A stretch of 64,000 bases of DNA from Vibrio sp. ED004 (GTDB lineage Bacteria; Pseudomonadota; Gammaproteobacteria; Enterobacterales; Vibrionaceae), in assembly GCF_023206395.1 (NCBI RefSeq), contig NZ_CP066149.1, forward strand, positions 682,001 to 746,000, given 5' to 3'. The translations under genes were made by a program, and so were the position numbers. Below the pieces are notes generated by a model. It worked only from the letters and a program-made list of their open reading frames with translations. It had not been told where the DNA came from and searched no databases. Below are positions 17,756 through 26,972 of the stretch, piece after piece (position 1 is the stretch's first letter; each line of letters starts with the position of its first letter).

Positions 17756-19783
17756 ATGAACGAAGAACTGTTTGCTGAGCTAGTGGCACAAATCAAAGTG
17801 GGGAAACAATTGCCGGATGCCGTTTACCTTCACAGAGACGCCTTCAATGCCCTTCCGAATGTTCTTACACAATTCATTCCTGCCGTTGCAAAAGCCGTTA
17901 GCTTAGAAGACGACTGCTGGAACCTAATCAAACTATTCAAGAAAGAATTCCGCTTATCCCTTCTTCACTACCCTGACTTTTACACCGATTCTTACCCGGC
18001 TTTAAAACAGAGCTTAAACGTCGATCTCTCTAAACTCAGCCATAAAATCATGAGCTACGAAGGCTCTGATAACCCTCCGATTTTGCACCGCAAAGAGACC
18101 ATGGTTTTGCCCGACAGCGAATACTTCGAGCACTTCACCTCTCTAACACAAGAAGGTGAAAATGCAGGGCTTTATGATAACAGCCGCGTCATTGGATTTA
18201 AGCGCTCTTGGGAAAACTTGATTGCACGCCATGGTTACGAGCTTGTCGATGGCCGCCTGTTCCGTAGCTCTGCAATTACGCAAATAGAAGACGCAGGGAT
18301 AGACAGGCACAGAACTGCACTAGTGCGACATGAGTTGTCTGCACCGATGAAAACATTGGTAAAGCATGGTTACTTAGAAGGCTCTTACTCTATTTTCGAC
18401 TACGGTTGCGGCCGAGGTGACGACTTACGAGAGCTTGAAGCGCATGGTTTAGATGTGCTTGGTTGGGACCCGAACTTTCAACCGGATAACGACAAAGTTA
18501 GTTCCAGCATCGTTAACTTAGGTTTTGTGCTTAACGTTATTGAAGATCAAGATGAACGGTTAGAGGCGCTTTTAGGAGCTTGGGAATTAGCAGACAAGTT
18601 CTTGGTGGTGTCTGTGATGCTGGCGAACGAGAACTATATTGCGCAGTTCACACCCTATAAAGATGGGGTGATCACCTCTCGTAACACCTTCCAAAAGTAC
18701 TATGCGCAATCTGAGATAAAAGCATACATAGAAAGAAGCCTTCAAGAAGACGCCATTACCGTCGCACCCGGTATTTTCTATATATTCAAAGACAAACTCG
18801 AAGAACAGCAATACCTACAGAGTAAATACAAACGACACCACAAATGGCAACAACTGACGTCGCCAGAACCTATCGAAGCAAAAGATAAAGCCAAACTGCT
18901 TATTACCCAGCATCAAGACTTGTTCAACAGCTTTTGGAACACCTGCTTAGAACTAGGCCGTATTCCAGCCAGCGACGAATTTGAACAATCTGACAAAATC
19001 CGGGAGCTAATCGGCTCACACAAAAAAGTGTTCAACTTGCTGCAAGAGATGTTCGATACCCAAGAGTTTGAGCAAGCGGAAAAAAGCAGAAAAGAAGACC
19101 TTTTACTGTACTTCGCAATGGGGCTGTTTGAGAAAAGAAAGCCTTACACTCAGCAGCCAGAGCCATTAAAGCGTGATATTAAAGCACTGTTTGATGACTA
19201 CAAAACTGCCATTAACCTGGCTGCCGAGCTGCTGTTCGCGATTGCCGACACCGACTTAATCCAGCAGCAGTGCGAGAAAGCACATAACCAGTTACCAGCC
19301 AGCCTTTTGAACGAAGGGCATTCATTGATCCTACACAGAGACTTTATCGATGATTTGCCATTACTGCTAAGGGTCTACGTAGGTGCGGGGCTACAAATGT
19401 ATGGCGAACTGGATGAAGAGATAGATCTAATCAAAATTCACATCACATCCGGGAAGCTCACCCTCACCGCCTATGACGACTTTGAAAGATCGGTTCCTTT
19501 CTTAGTAGAACGCATAAAAATCAAGATGGCCGAACAAGACATCGACTTCTTCGATTACGTCAATGAAGAGCGCAGGCCGCCATTGCTGAACAAGCATCTT
19601 TACATGCAAGCAGGACACGAGAGCTACAAGAAACAACAGAGCTTCGATAAACGATTGGCGAAGCTCATGGAGTTTGAATCAAATGAAGAAACACATATGG
19701 TGAGAGCAGAATTTGAAGTGCTTTTAGGTAAACACAACAAAGAAATCAAAGGGTTCATAATCAACACCCAAGTACCCACGTAA
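17756..19783 (+). CDS. DNA phosphorothioation-associated putative methyltransferase
   Basis: 675 residues. Residues ~1-205 match the distinctive N-terminal region of the Dnd-associated methyltransferase family (VIGFKRSWENLIARHGYEL...LFRSS). A class I SAM-binding motif follows at 215-223 (DYGCGRGDD) with GWDP at 236-239. The long C-terminal half has no recognised domain. Members occur beside dnd genes in many bacteria; their substrate is not established. The ATG has a strong GGAGAGGACAAGGA leader. 219 bp separate it from dndB, so dndBCDE has its own promoter. Confidence 0.88.
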   Translation: MNEELFAELVAQIKVGKQLPDAVYLHRDAFNALPNVLTQFIPAVAKAVSLEDDCWNLIKLFKKEFRLSLLHYPDFYTDSYPALKQSLNVDLSKLSHKIMSYEGSDNPPILHRKETMVLPDSEYFEHFTSLTQEGENAGLYDNSRVIGFKRSWENLIARHGYELVDGRLFRSSAITQIEDAGIDRHRTALVRHELSAPMKTLVKHGYLEGSYSIFDYGCGRGDDLRELEAHGLDVLGWDPNFQPDNDKVSSSIVNLGFVLNVIEDQDERLEALLGAWELADKFLVVSVMLANENYIAQFTPYKDGVITSRNTFQKYYAQSEIKAYIERSLQEDAITVAPGIFYIFKDKLEEQQYLQSKYKRHHKWQQLTSPEPIEAKDKAKLLITQHQDLFNSFWNTCLELGRIPASDEFEQSDKIRELIGSHKKVFNLLQEMFDTQEFEQAEKSRKEDLLLYFAMGLFEKRKPYTQQPEPLKRDIKALFDDYKTAINLAAELLFAIADTDLIQQQCEKAHNQLPASLLNEGHSLILHRDFIDDLPLLLRVYVGAGLQMYGELDEEIDLIKIHITSGKLTLTAYDDFERSVPFLVERIKIKMAEQDIDFFDYVNEERRPPLLNKHLYMQAGHESYKKQQSFDKRLAKLMEFESNEETHMVRAEFEVLLGKHNKEIKGFIINTQVPT

Positions 19784-19929
19784 ACTTTTAGAAAAAAAGC
19801 GCCCTGCCATAGAAATCCCCTCTCTATCACTGTAAAATACTCGACCTATTTTGGCAAACCAATGTAGTATTTCGCACTTTCGAAACGCATACATAACAAA
19901 CCCGACGCCTAGTATGTCATTTTTTGACA

Positions 19930-19963
19930 AACTAAAAATAATTAACTTTACTTATTTTTAGTT
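19930..19963. promoter_or_regulatory. Perfect 12-bp inverted repeat in the dndB promoter region
   Basis: The arms AACTAAAAATAA (19930-19941) and TTATTTTTAGTT (19952-19963) are separated by 10 bp, immediately after a consensus -35 box TTGACA (19924-19929), 39 bp ahead of dndB. The repeat would cover the -10 region, so a bound protein would block transcription. DndB is reported to regulate dnd transcription in other bacteria and is a candidate binder; the WYL regulator is another. Confidence 0.65.
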
Positions 19964-20002
19964 CTTACGTCATAAAAATAACAAACCAACTAAGGTCTTC
20001 CC

Positions 20003-21082
20003 ATGCAAAATCAAGATTCAGGTTATTGCTACTCTTTTCCTGCTGTTAGAGGTATTCAAGCTGGACGTCCATTTTACATTGCGACATGCCCTCTTCGAAT
20101 TATTCCAAAAATTTTCAGTTACAACGAAGATGACGTTCCACCAGAGCTAAGAGCTCAAAGAACTTTGAACAAAACTCGTATACCTGAAATGGTCAAGTAC
20201 CTACTCGACAACCCTAAAGAGTACGTATTCTCAGCATTAACAGCATCGGTTGGAGTTGATATATCTTTCCACGATCATGAAGGTGCGCCTAATTTAGGTA
20301 CACTTCAAATCCCAATGGATGCGCAGATTCTAATTAACGATGGGCAACACCGCCGTAAAGCGATAGAAGAAGCACTAAGAGAGAATCCAGACCTTGGGCA
20401 AGACAACATTCCAGTATTGTTTTTCATCGATGAAGGTTTAGGTAGAAGCCAACAAATGTTTGCTGACTTAAACAAATACGCAGTAAAACCCAGTCCATCT
20501 CTTGGCACTCTCTACGATCACCGAGACGAAAGCTCTGAATTAGCGCGTGAATTAGCAGCTAAAGTGAAGCCCTTCATTGGAATGACTGAAATGGAAAAAT
20601 CCAACATCAGTCCAAAGTCGAACAAGCTATTTACTTTAAGCAGCATTAAACAATCAACAAGAGCACTTTTAAGTAAAGGACCAAAAGATGGTTTCACTGA
20701 AGAAGAGAAGCAGTTAGCGTCTGAGTTTTGGGAAGAGGTCACTCGCCATATTAAAGATTGGCAAATGGTGATCGACAAACAAGTATCCCCAGCACAGCTT
20801 CGCCAAGAATATATCCACGCACATGGTGTCGGGCTGCATGCGATTGGCGTCTTGGGTAAACACCTGTTGTGCCAAGAGCCAAAGCAATGGAAAGAAAAGC
20901 TCCAGTTACTAGGGAAAGTTAATTGGTTGAAAACCAACCCTGAATGGATAAAGCGTAGCATGAACCACGGCAAGTTGAGTAAATCGAACATCAATATTCA
21001 GCTCACAGCAAACGCACTTAAAATTGAACTTGGGTTACCACTAACCCCAGAAGAAAAAGCTCTAGAGAAGCAGTTATCATGA
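20003..21082 (+). CDS. dndB: DNA sulfur modification protein DndB
   Basis: 359 residues with the DGQHRR motif at 113-118, followed by FADLNKYAVKPSPSLGTLYDHRD, the defining block of DndB. DndB modulates phosphorothioation, affecting site preference and dnd transcription; it is not strictly required for sulfur incorporation. It is the first gene of the dndBCDE operon; its stop overlaps the dndC start by 4 bp (ATGA). A second DGQHR protein is encoded at 25215-26357. Full length, no oddities. Confidence 0.95.
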   Translation: MQNQDSGYCYSFPAVRGIQAGRPFYIATCPLRIIPKIFSYNEDDVPPELRAQRTLNKTRIPEMVKYLLDNPKEYVFSALTASVGVDISFHDHEGAPNLGTLQIPMDAQILINDGQHRRKAIEEALRENPDLGQDNIPVLFFIDEGLGRSQQMFADLNKYAVKPSPSLGTLYDHRDESSELARELAAKVKPFIGMTEMEKSNISPKSNKLFTLSSIKQSTRALLSKGPKDGFTEEEKQLASEFWEEVTRHIKDWQMVIDKQVSPAQLRQEYIHAHGVGLHAIGVLGKHLLCQEPKQWKEKLQLLGKVNWLKTNPEWIKRSMNHGKLSKSNINIQLTANALKIELGLPLTPEEKALEKQLS

Positions 21083-22713
21083 TACACGAGCTAAAACTGG
21101 CAGAAGATCTCGCCGAAGAATACCAAGAATTCATCAACGCTGAAGAGTTCGCAAATAATAAACTCAGCTATTATGTTGCTGACGTTCAACGCGTCTATTG
21201 TGCAGACAACCGCCCATGGGTGATTGGCTACAGTGGTGGTAAAGACTCCTCCGCGATCATGTCTTTAATCTATATGGCACTACTTGGCCTAGAAAAAGAA
21301 CAACGCCACAAACCCGTATTTGTCGTTTCATCAGACACACTGGTTGAGACACCTGTTGTTGTTAACCACATTAAAGACTCCTTAGCGGCAATACAAAAAG
21401 GCGCTAAGCGTGACGACTTGCCAATCAGCTGTCACAAAGTTGTGCCTGAGTCAGACCAAACGTTCTGGTCAAGTCTTCTTGGTAAAGGCTACCCAGCACC
21501 AACTCGCTCTTTCCGTTGGTGTACTGAGCGAATGAAGATCGATCCTGTGAGCGACTTTATTAAAAGCAAAGTGTCTCAATTTGATGAGGTGATTGTTGTA
21601 TTGGGCTCACGTAGCCAAGAAAGTGCCTCGCGTGCTCAGGTTATCGCTAAACACAAAATTGATGGCTCTCGTCTAGCTCGTCATACAACGCTAGCCAATG
21701 CATTTATTTACACCCCTATTGATACATGGGCTGTTGATGATGTTTGGAAGATCTTGCGTTTATGTCACCTAGAGACAAAAGAAACGCCACTGGGTACTAG
21801 AAACATCTGGAAAGATGACTATGACCTAGAATGGGAAAACCCATGGGGCGGCAAAAACCTAGTACTTTGGAATCTATATAAAGACTCTTCAGGCCAAGGT
21901 GAATGTCCAATGGTGATTGACGAGACTACCCCCTCTTGTGGTAACTCTCGTTTTGGTTGCTGGACATGTACCGTAGTAACCAAAGACCGAGCGATGGAAA
22001 GCCTTATCCAAAATGGCGAAGAATGGATGGCGCCTCTTCTTGAGTTCCGTAATAAGTTAGCAATGACAACAGACCCAGCTAACAAAGCAGAGTTCAGAAA
22101 CCATAAACGTCGTACTGGCCGCGTAAGTTACCAATACGCAAAAGAAGGCGAAGATATTGCTAGCGACCGTAAGCACGTCCCAGGTCCTTACTGGCTTAAA
22201 TACCGCCGCCAATGGCTTCGTGAACTTCTAGAACTAGATAAGAAGTTTAAGGCTGAAGGGCGAGAGATTGAGTTAATCACAGTTCCAGAACTGCATGCTA
22301 TTCGCCAGGAATGGATTCATGATCCAAATGAGCCAGACTGGGATGACTCTCTACCGACACTTTTCAAAGACGTTTATGGTTATGACCTAGATTGGGTATA
22401 CGACGATAACGCGAGTTTTGGTAAAGATGACGCACAGCTAATTCATGAGCTATGCGACAACTTCGATGTTGAGCCCGAGATGATAATGAAACTGATTGAG
22501 CTGGAAGTTTCTATGGAAGGTTTAAGTCGCCGTAGCGGTATTTCAAACAAAATCGCATCGCTATTGAAGCGAGACTGGGGAAGCTTGGAAGAGATCAAAC
22601 AAAAGCATGCATCTCTGCAGAGTAAGGCTGAGTTTGATATTCACCAAAAAGAAATTGAGCGTTATAACGAACAGCTTGCTGACTTAGATAAGCAGCTTCA
22701 AAAAGAGTTTTAA
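21079..22713 (+). CDS. dndC: DNA phosphorothioation system sulfurtransferase DndC
   Basis: 544 residues of the PAPS-reductase/ATP-pyrophosphatase fold. The PP-loop SGGKDSS is at 52-58, SFRWCTERMKI at ~144-154, and C276, C287, C294 and C297 (CGNSRFGCWTC) are likely Fe-S ligands. DndC activates the DNA phosphate with ATP and passes on sulfur from a cysteine desulfurase. dndA is absent from the window, so IscS encoded elsewhere should be the donor. It is tightly coupled to dndB (4-bp overlap) and dndD (8-bp gap). Confidence 0.97.
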   Translation: MIHELKLAEDLAEEYQEFINAEEFANNKLSYYVADVQRVYCADNRPWVIGYSGGKDSSAIMSLIYMALLGLEKEQRHKPVFVVSSDTLVETPVVVNHIKDSLAAIQKGAKRDDLPISCHKVVPESDQTFWSSLLGKGYPAPTRSFRWCTERMKIDPVSDFIKSKVSQFDEVIVVLGSRSQESASRAQVIAKHKIDGSRLARHTTLANAFIYTPIDTWAVDDVWKILRLCHLETKETPLGTRNIWKDDYDLEWENPWGGKNLVLWNLYKDSSGQGECPMVIDETTPSCGNSRFGCWTCTVVTKDRAMESLIQNGEEWMAPLLEFRNKLAMTTDPANKAEFRNHKRRTGRVSYQYAKEGEDIASDRKHVPGPYWLKYRRQWLRELLELDKKFKAEGREIELITVPELHAIRQEWIHDPNEPDWDDSLPTLFKDVYGYDLDWVYDDNASFGKDDAQLIHELCDNFDVEPEMIMKLIELEVSMEGLSRRSGISNKIASLLKRDWGSLEEIKQKHASLQSKAEFDIHQKEIERYNEQLADLDKQLQKEF

Positions 22714-22721
22714 ATACTGAA

Positions 22722-24731
22722 ATGTTGATTACAAAACTAACTTTAAACAACTTTCGCGTGTTTCGCGGTGTGCATGAAATCGACCTGCGCCCTGCTCCTG
22801 CTCGTCTAAGTAAAAATGGCCCTATTGAAGGAACCGAACGACCAATCATTCTGTTCGGTGGCCTTAACGGTGCTGGCAAAACATCGATTCTGACCGCTGT
22901 ACGACTCGCTCTTTTTGGCCGTCAATCATTTAGCCAAGTTCTGTCAAACGGTGAGTATGTTGATGCCCTAGCCGAGCTTATTCATAAAGGTGTCGGCCAT
23001 GGTGGCGTTCAAGATAACGCATCTATCGAGCTTGAGTTTAAATACAGCCAAAACGGTGAAGAGAACACTTATAAAGTGATTCGCGGTTGGAAGCGCGGTA
23101 AGAAAGATAACCTGTGCCTTGAGAAAGATGGTATTCAAATTCCTGAGTTGAATTACGAGCAGTGCCAAGGCTTTCTTAATGAACTTATTCCAACTGGCAT
23201 TGCTGACTTATTCTTCTTTGATGGAGAAAAAATTGCAGAACTAGCTGAAGACGAATCTGGAACAGTTCTGAAAACAGCTGTACGTCGACTATTAGGTTTA
23301 GATGTAATCGCGAAACTCAAGAGCGACCTAAATATCTTCTTGAAAAAGCAAGGTTCCGGAGCTTTAAGCCAATCTCTAAAAGAAGAGATGAATGCATTAG
23401 ATGAGCAAAGAATTGATCACGAACGTAAAGCTGAAAAACTTCGTGGTGAGGCTGATATTGTTGATGCTCAAATTGAGCTAGTATCACGCGATATTCTTAA
23501 CCTGGAAAACAAACTTTCCCAGAATGGTGGTGCTTGGGCAAAAACCAGAGAAGATGAGCAACACAAAGTTGAAAGCTTGCTTAAAGAGAAAGTGGAGCTT
23601 GAAAAGCAAATTCGTATGGAAATGGAAACCAACCTTCCATTTTCACTTGCTCCGAAAGCAATGCAAAGACTTCAAACTCAGATCAAACAAGAGCAACAAG
23701 TTAAGAAGAAGCAGAACTTTGGTAATGAGCTAGATGCTTTCCTAGAAACCCTATGCTCAAAATACCCAAGCTTTGATACCGAGATGGCGCAAAACGCAAT
23801 TGCAGATAGCTTTAAAGCACACGTCGGTGAATTCGATTCAACTGAGCTTCTTTTGGATATCTCTGATCGCCAAGCGAATACTATCGACTACCAGCTGTCC
23901 AACCTATCGCAAGATTCTTTCTCTCGTTTTGACAAAGCACGAGTACGTCTAAGCAAAGTCGAAGAAGAGATCGACAACGCTTCAAACAATATCGCGCGAG
24001 CACCAGAGCAGGAGCAAGTGCAGGAATTGTTTGCAGATGTTCGAGCTTTAGATAAGAAGAAAGAAACGCTGATTATCGAATACCATGATTTGCTAGAAAA
24101 GGCCAAACGTGAGCTTCGACTAGCGCTAGAAACAGCTCGTCAAATTCAGAAGCTACACGATAAGCACAAAGATCAATCCAATAAAGACCAAAGTATTAGT
24201 AACGCTCAAAACTCTATCTTATTACTAGAGAAGTTTGGTGAACAGTTAACTAAAGCTCGTGTTAATCAGTTAGAAAATGAGTTCGTTCAGTCATACAAAA
24301 AGCTTGCTCGTAAGGAAGATTTACAGCTCACAGCTTCAATCAACCCAGCAACATTCGATGTTGAGTTAGTTGATGAACACGGTATTAAGATCAACCGTAA
24401 GGCGATGTCTGCTGGTGAGAAGCAGATCTACGCGATCTCGATTCTAGAGGCTCTTGGTCGTACATCGGGTCGTAAACTTCCAATCATCATTGACACGCCG
24501 CTAGGTCGATTGGATTCACATCACCGTGACAAACTGGTAGAGAACTACTTCCCAACCGCAAGCCACCAAGTGGTGATTCTATCTACCGATACAGAGATCG
24601 ATAGAAACTACACAAGTCTTATCCAAGACGATATTGCTCGTACTTATGAGATCTGTTTCGACGGTACAACTAAGGCTTCAACATTAAAAGAAGGTTACTT
24701 CTGGAAAGAATCGATTAAGGAGGCAGTGTAA
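22722..24731 (+). CDS. dndD: DNA sulfur modification ATPase DndD
   Basis: 669 residues with an SMC/Rad50-like layout: Walker A FGGLNGAGKTS (45-55), two coiled-coil arms (about 200-510), signature MSAGEKQIYAISILEAL and Walker B LPIIIDTPLGRLDSHHRD. FFFDGEKIAELAEDE near 165 is typical of DndD. It hydrolyses ATP and is thought to alter DNA structure or nick DNA so that DndC can insert sulfur. It overlaps dndE by one base (TAATG). Confidence 0.96.
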   Translation: MLITKLTLNNFRVFRGVHEIDLRPAPARLSKNGPIEGTERPIILFGGLNGAGKTSILTAVRLALFGRQSFSQVLSNGEYVDALAELIHKGVGHGGVQDNASIELEFKYSQNGEENTYKVIRGWKRGKKDNLCLEKDGIQIPELNYEQCQGFLNELIPTGIADLFFFDGEKIAELAEDESGTVLKTAVRRLLGLDVIAKLKSDLNIFLKKQGSGALSQSLKEEMNALDEQRIDHERKAEKLRGEADIVDAQIELVSRDILNLENKLSQNGGAWAKTREDEQHKVESLLKEKVELEKQIRMEMETNLPFSLAPKAMQRLQTQIKQEQQVKKKQNFGNELDAFLETLCSKYPSFDTEMAQNAIADSFKAHVGEFDSTELLLDISDRQANTIDYQLSNLSQDSFSRFDKARVRLSKVEEEIDNASNNIARAPEQEQVQELFADVRALDKKKETLIIEYHDLLEKAKRELRLALETARQIQKLHDKHKDQSNKDQSISNAQNSILLLEKFGEQLTKARVNQLENEFVQSYKKLARKEDLQLTASINPATFDVELVDEHGIKINRKAMSAGEKQIYAISILEALGRTSGRKLPIIIDTPLGRLDSHHRDKLVENYFPTASHQVVILSTDTEIDRNYTSLIQDDIARTYEICFDGTTKASTLKEGYFWKESIKEAV

Positions 24732-25078
24732 TGCTACCTAACCGTATGAACTTAACCCGCTCTACTGAAGAACAGCTCAAAAAGCTAAAGGGTTATACTG
24801 GTATCACTCCAAACGTATCGGCACGTATCGCTTTCTTTCGCTCTATTGAAAGTGACTTTCGATACCAAGGCCAAGAAGCTAAGCTAGATGGCTCACTTGT
24901 ACTCGATAAGTACACGTGGCTAGGTGAAACTGGTAACGTGACAGAACTTATGTTGAAAATGTACTACCCAGAGCTTGATACAAAAGAGTACCAACAAGCT
25001 TGGGCAGCACACGTTGAAGATGGGATTGCTTCTATCCGAAACCACAAACTATTAGTATCTCTAGCTAAGAGTATCTAA
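24731..25078 (+). CDS. dndE: DNA sulfur modification protein DndE
   Basis: 115 residues (MLPNRMNLTRSTEEQLKKLKG; FFRSIESDF; HVEDGIASI). DndE is a small, mostly helical protein with a basic face, reported to bind nicked double-stranded DNA and to be essential for modification. It is the last gene of the dndBCDE operon. The start codon shares its first base with the dndD stop, implying translational coupling. Confidence 0.93.
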   Translation: MLPNRMNLTRSTEEQLKKLKGYTGITPNVSARIAFFRSIESDFRYQGQEAKLDGSLVLDKYTWLGETGNVTELMLKMYYPELDTKEYQQAWAAHVEDGIASIRNHKLLVSLAKSI

Positions 25079-25087
25079 TCTAATTTA

Positions 25088-25127
25088 CTATCCTTAGGCT
25101 AATTCTTACAAATCAGCCTAAGGATAG
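25088..25127. terminator. Inverted repeat between the convergent dnd and DGQHR units
   Basis: 13-bp perfect arms CTATCCTTAGGCT and AGCCTAAGGATAG with a 14-base loop, 10 bp after the dndE stop. There is no T-run on either side, so termination may be weak. It may instead protect mRNA ends. Confidence 0.5.
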
Positions 25128-25214
25128 GTTAGTACATATAAATCATTGCTGTATTTCACCGGCTAACTTATCTTCCAGTTTTGCTCTACTGATTTAAAAA
25201 TTTTCACAACATAA

Positions 25215-26357
25215 TTATGTGACAGTTTTAGTCAATTCCTGTTTCATTTTCTTCAATTTCGTCGCACTAACTTTCAGAATTCTGCCTCGCTGCGCAGACC
25301 AAAGATTATTCTTCAAGATCTTGCCAGACATTTTCATATCCTTTTGACAAACAATGAAAACTGCTTTTTCTAGCTCATAATCGCCAGAAATAAGTTCAAT
25401 CACAGACTCAGTATAAATCTCCCAACCAATAGGTCTAAATAATAAGTGCCCGCCATCAACACTATTCCTAAAATCATCAATTATTCGATTATCGTTGAAT
25501 TCTGTTAATGCACTGACTTTGGAAAAAGTTAATTCATAGAATTCTTTAACAAAATCAAACAATTCAATTTCATTATCCTCTGAAATTTTTTTCTGTTCAA
25601 TCTCACTAACTTTACAACCTAATGAAAAAGCCACTAATTTCTGCACACAATCAAATATGTTCCCTAATGTAGTTATGTTGGTTTTATCTCTTAATGAACC
25701 CACACTAAAGGAAACGTTACTCTCATTTAGAACTTTAGTTTCTTCAACAACTCTTCTAGTGATACATGCTGAGATGTCATCCTCATCCAAAGCAATAATT
25801 GCATCTTTACGAACCAATTTGGCTTTTTTATTTAAAGTGGTAAATAGTCGCCTCGATTTCTTAATACCTGACTGTGTATTACGATGAGTAACAATAATTA
25901 CACTAAGTTGTTCAAAACCGATATCTTCATCTTTTTGAACAGCTTTCTTTATACCAGAAAGCCGATGCTGCCCATCTAGCGCAAACATCTTTTCTTCTTT
26001 AGTAAGTGATAGAAAACCGAGACACTCTCTGGCATAGTCTGGCATTTCCAATAGTTCAGCTTCTTCGGTATTAGGATCTATTCGTGCAAAATCATGCCAT
26101 TGAGGATCACCGTCATATATAGCAACAACAAGCGAATTAAAGAAATGGTCCTGGTTAGATAGTAAATACTCTCCAATTTCCACCGCCCTCTCGTCTTCAA
26201 GATTTCTTTGAATCATTTGAGATAGCTTTTCACTAGTATGTAAATCTGTAGCAAAATTAATGAGGTCACTAATATCTTTCAATTGCATTAAGCAAGTATA
26301 AGTATCCCAAGTACCCATTTTCCCACGTAAACAAGGTATAACTAATTTCTTACTCAT
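25215..26357 (-). CDS. Second DGQHR-domain (DndB-like) protein
   Basis: 380 residues. DGQHR at 128-132 lies within MFALDGQHRLSGIKKAV, followed by RRLFTTLNKKAKLVRKDAIIALDEDD. This is the DGQHR domain shared with DndB, but the protein is otherwise very different from dndB at 20003. The N-terminus (IPCLRGKMGTWDTYTCLMQL; NSLVVAIYDGDPQWHDF) is well formed. Its start overlaps the upstream GIY-YIG gene by 4 bp, so the two are translated together. It is AT-richer than dndBCDE. Possible roles are a second specificity or regulatory subunit, or DNA-end binding; none is established. Confidence 0.8.
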   Translation of the reverse strand: MSKKLVIPCLRGKMGTWDTYTCLMQLKDISDLINFATDLHTSEKLSQMIQRNLEDERAVEIGEYLLSNQDHFFNSLVVAIYDGDPQWHDFARIDPNTEEAELLEMPDYARECLGFLSLTKEEKMFALDGQHRLSGIKKAVQKDEDIGFEQLSVIIVTHRNTQSGIKKSRRLFTTLNKKAKLVRKDAIIALDEDDISACITRRVVEETKVLNESNVSFSVGSLRDKTNITTLGNIFDCVQKLVAFSLGCKVSEIEQKKISEDNEIELFDFVKEFYELTFSKVSALTEFNDNRIIDDFRNSVDGGHLLFRPIGWEIYTESVIELISGDYELEKAVFIVCQKDMKMSGKILKNNLWSAQRGRILKVSATKLKKMKQELTKTVT

Positions 26358-26890
26358 AAAATGCTTGTCCCTTTTAGTAAATCTCGAACTTCTACTACAA
26401 AATCATTTGTATTGTATGGTGGTATAAAAATTGTAGTTAATTGCTTCTCTATATCACCTGTTGATACACCATTTGGTACTTCTGCATAGTGGTACGTCAG
26501 GTGTTCAGACCAAAGGTTCAACATTCTGTGTATCTTAGGTCTTGACTGTACTCTAGCTTCCCTTACGTAATCTCGATAACGTTTCTTTATTGTATTTTTA
26601 CTCGTAATGTCACCAGCTTTTCCAATATAGAGAATATACGAATTACTAGGTAGATTGCCGTTATCTACATTGATTGAAAATGCATAAACACCTTGTTGAT
26701 CAGGAAGGTTAGGAGTTTCTGTGTTAAATTTTATTGTATTCCATTCAAGATTTGGCAAATCATCTTTGGTTTTGATAAATGCAGGGCAAAGAACAAACTC
26801 TCTTCGATACTTGGATATATATGCCAAACGCTTATCATCTTGTGATTGCTCTTCAATTTCTTCATCTAAAGTATCGTAAAATTCACTCAT
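26354..26890 (-). CDS. GIY-YIG nuclease-fold protein paired with the DGQHR protein
   Basis: 178 residues. GVY (67-69) and YIG (88-90, SNSYILYIGKAGD) form the paired GIY-YIG strands. R104 (KKRYRDYVREA) fits the catalytic Arg helix, and E148 (DIEKQLTTIFIPPYN) the metal-binding Glu followed by the usual PxxN end. The ~60-residue N-terminal extension is acidic and unrecognised. The catalytic set looks complete, so an active endonuclease is possible. It lies 82 bp after dptH, behind a terminator, and overlaps the DGQHR gene by 4 bp. Confidence 0.75.
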   Translation of the reverse strand: MSEFYDTLDEEIEEQSQDDKRLAYISKYRREFVLCPAFIKTKDDLPNLEWNTIKFNTETPNLPDQQGVYAFSINVDNGNLPSNSYILYIGKAGDITSKNTIKKRYRDYVREARVQSRPKIHRMLNLWSEHLTYHYAEVPNGVSTGDIEKQLTTIFIPPYNTNDFVVEVRDLLKGTSIL

Positions 26891-26935
26891 TTCTACCTAT
26901 CTTTTCCTTATAATTTGATTGGCATATAAACGGAA

Positions 26936-26960
26936 CAAAAAGTGCCCTTAAAGGGCACTT
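26936..26960 (-). terminator. Terminator after dptH
   Basis: 10-bp arms AAGTGCCCTT/AAGGGCACTT, followed on the minus strand by TTTTTG. It separates dptFGH from the GIY-YIG/DGQHR pair, which should therefore be expressed separately or by read-through. Confidence 0.85.
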
Positions 26961-26972
26961 AAAATCATAAAG

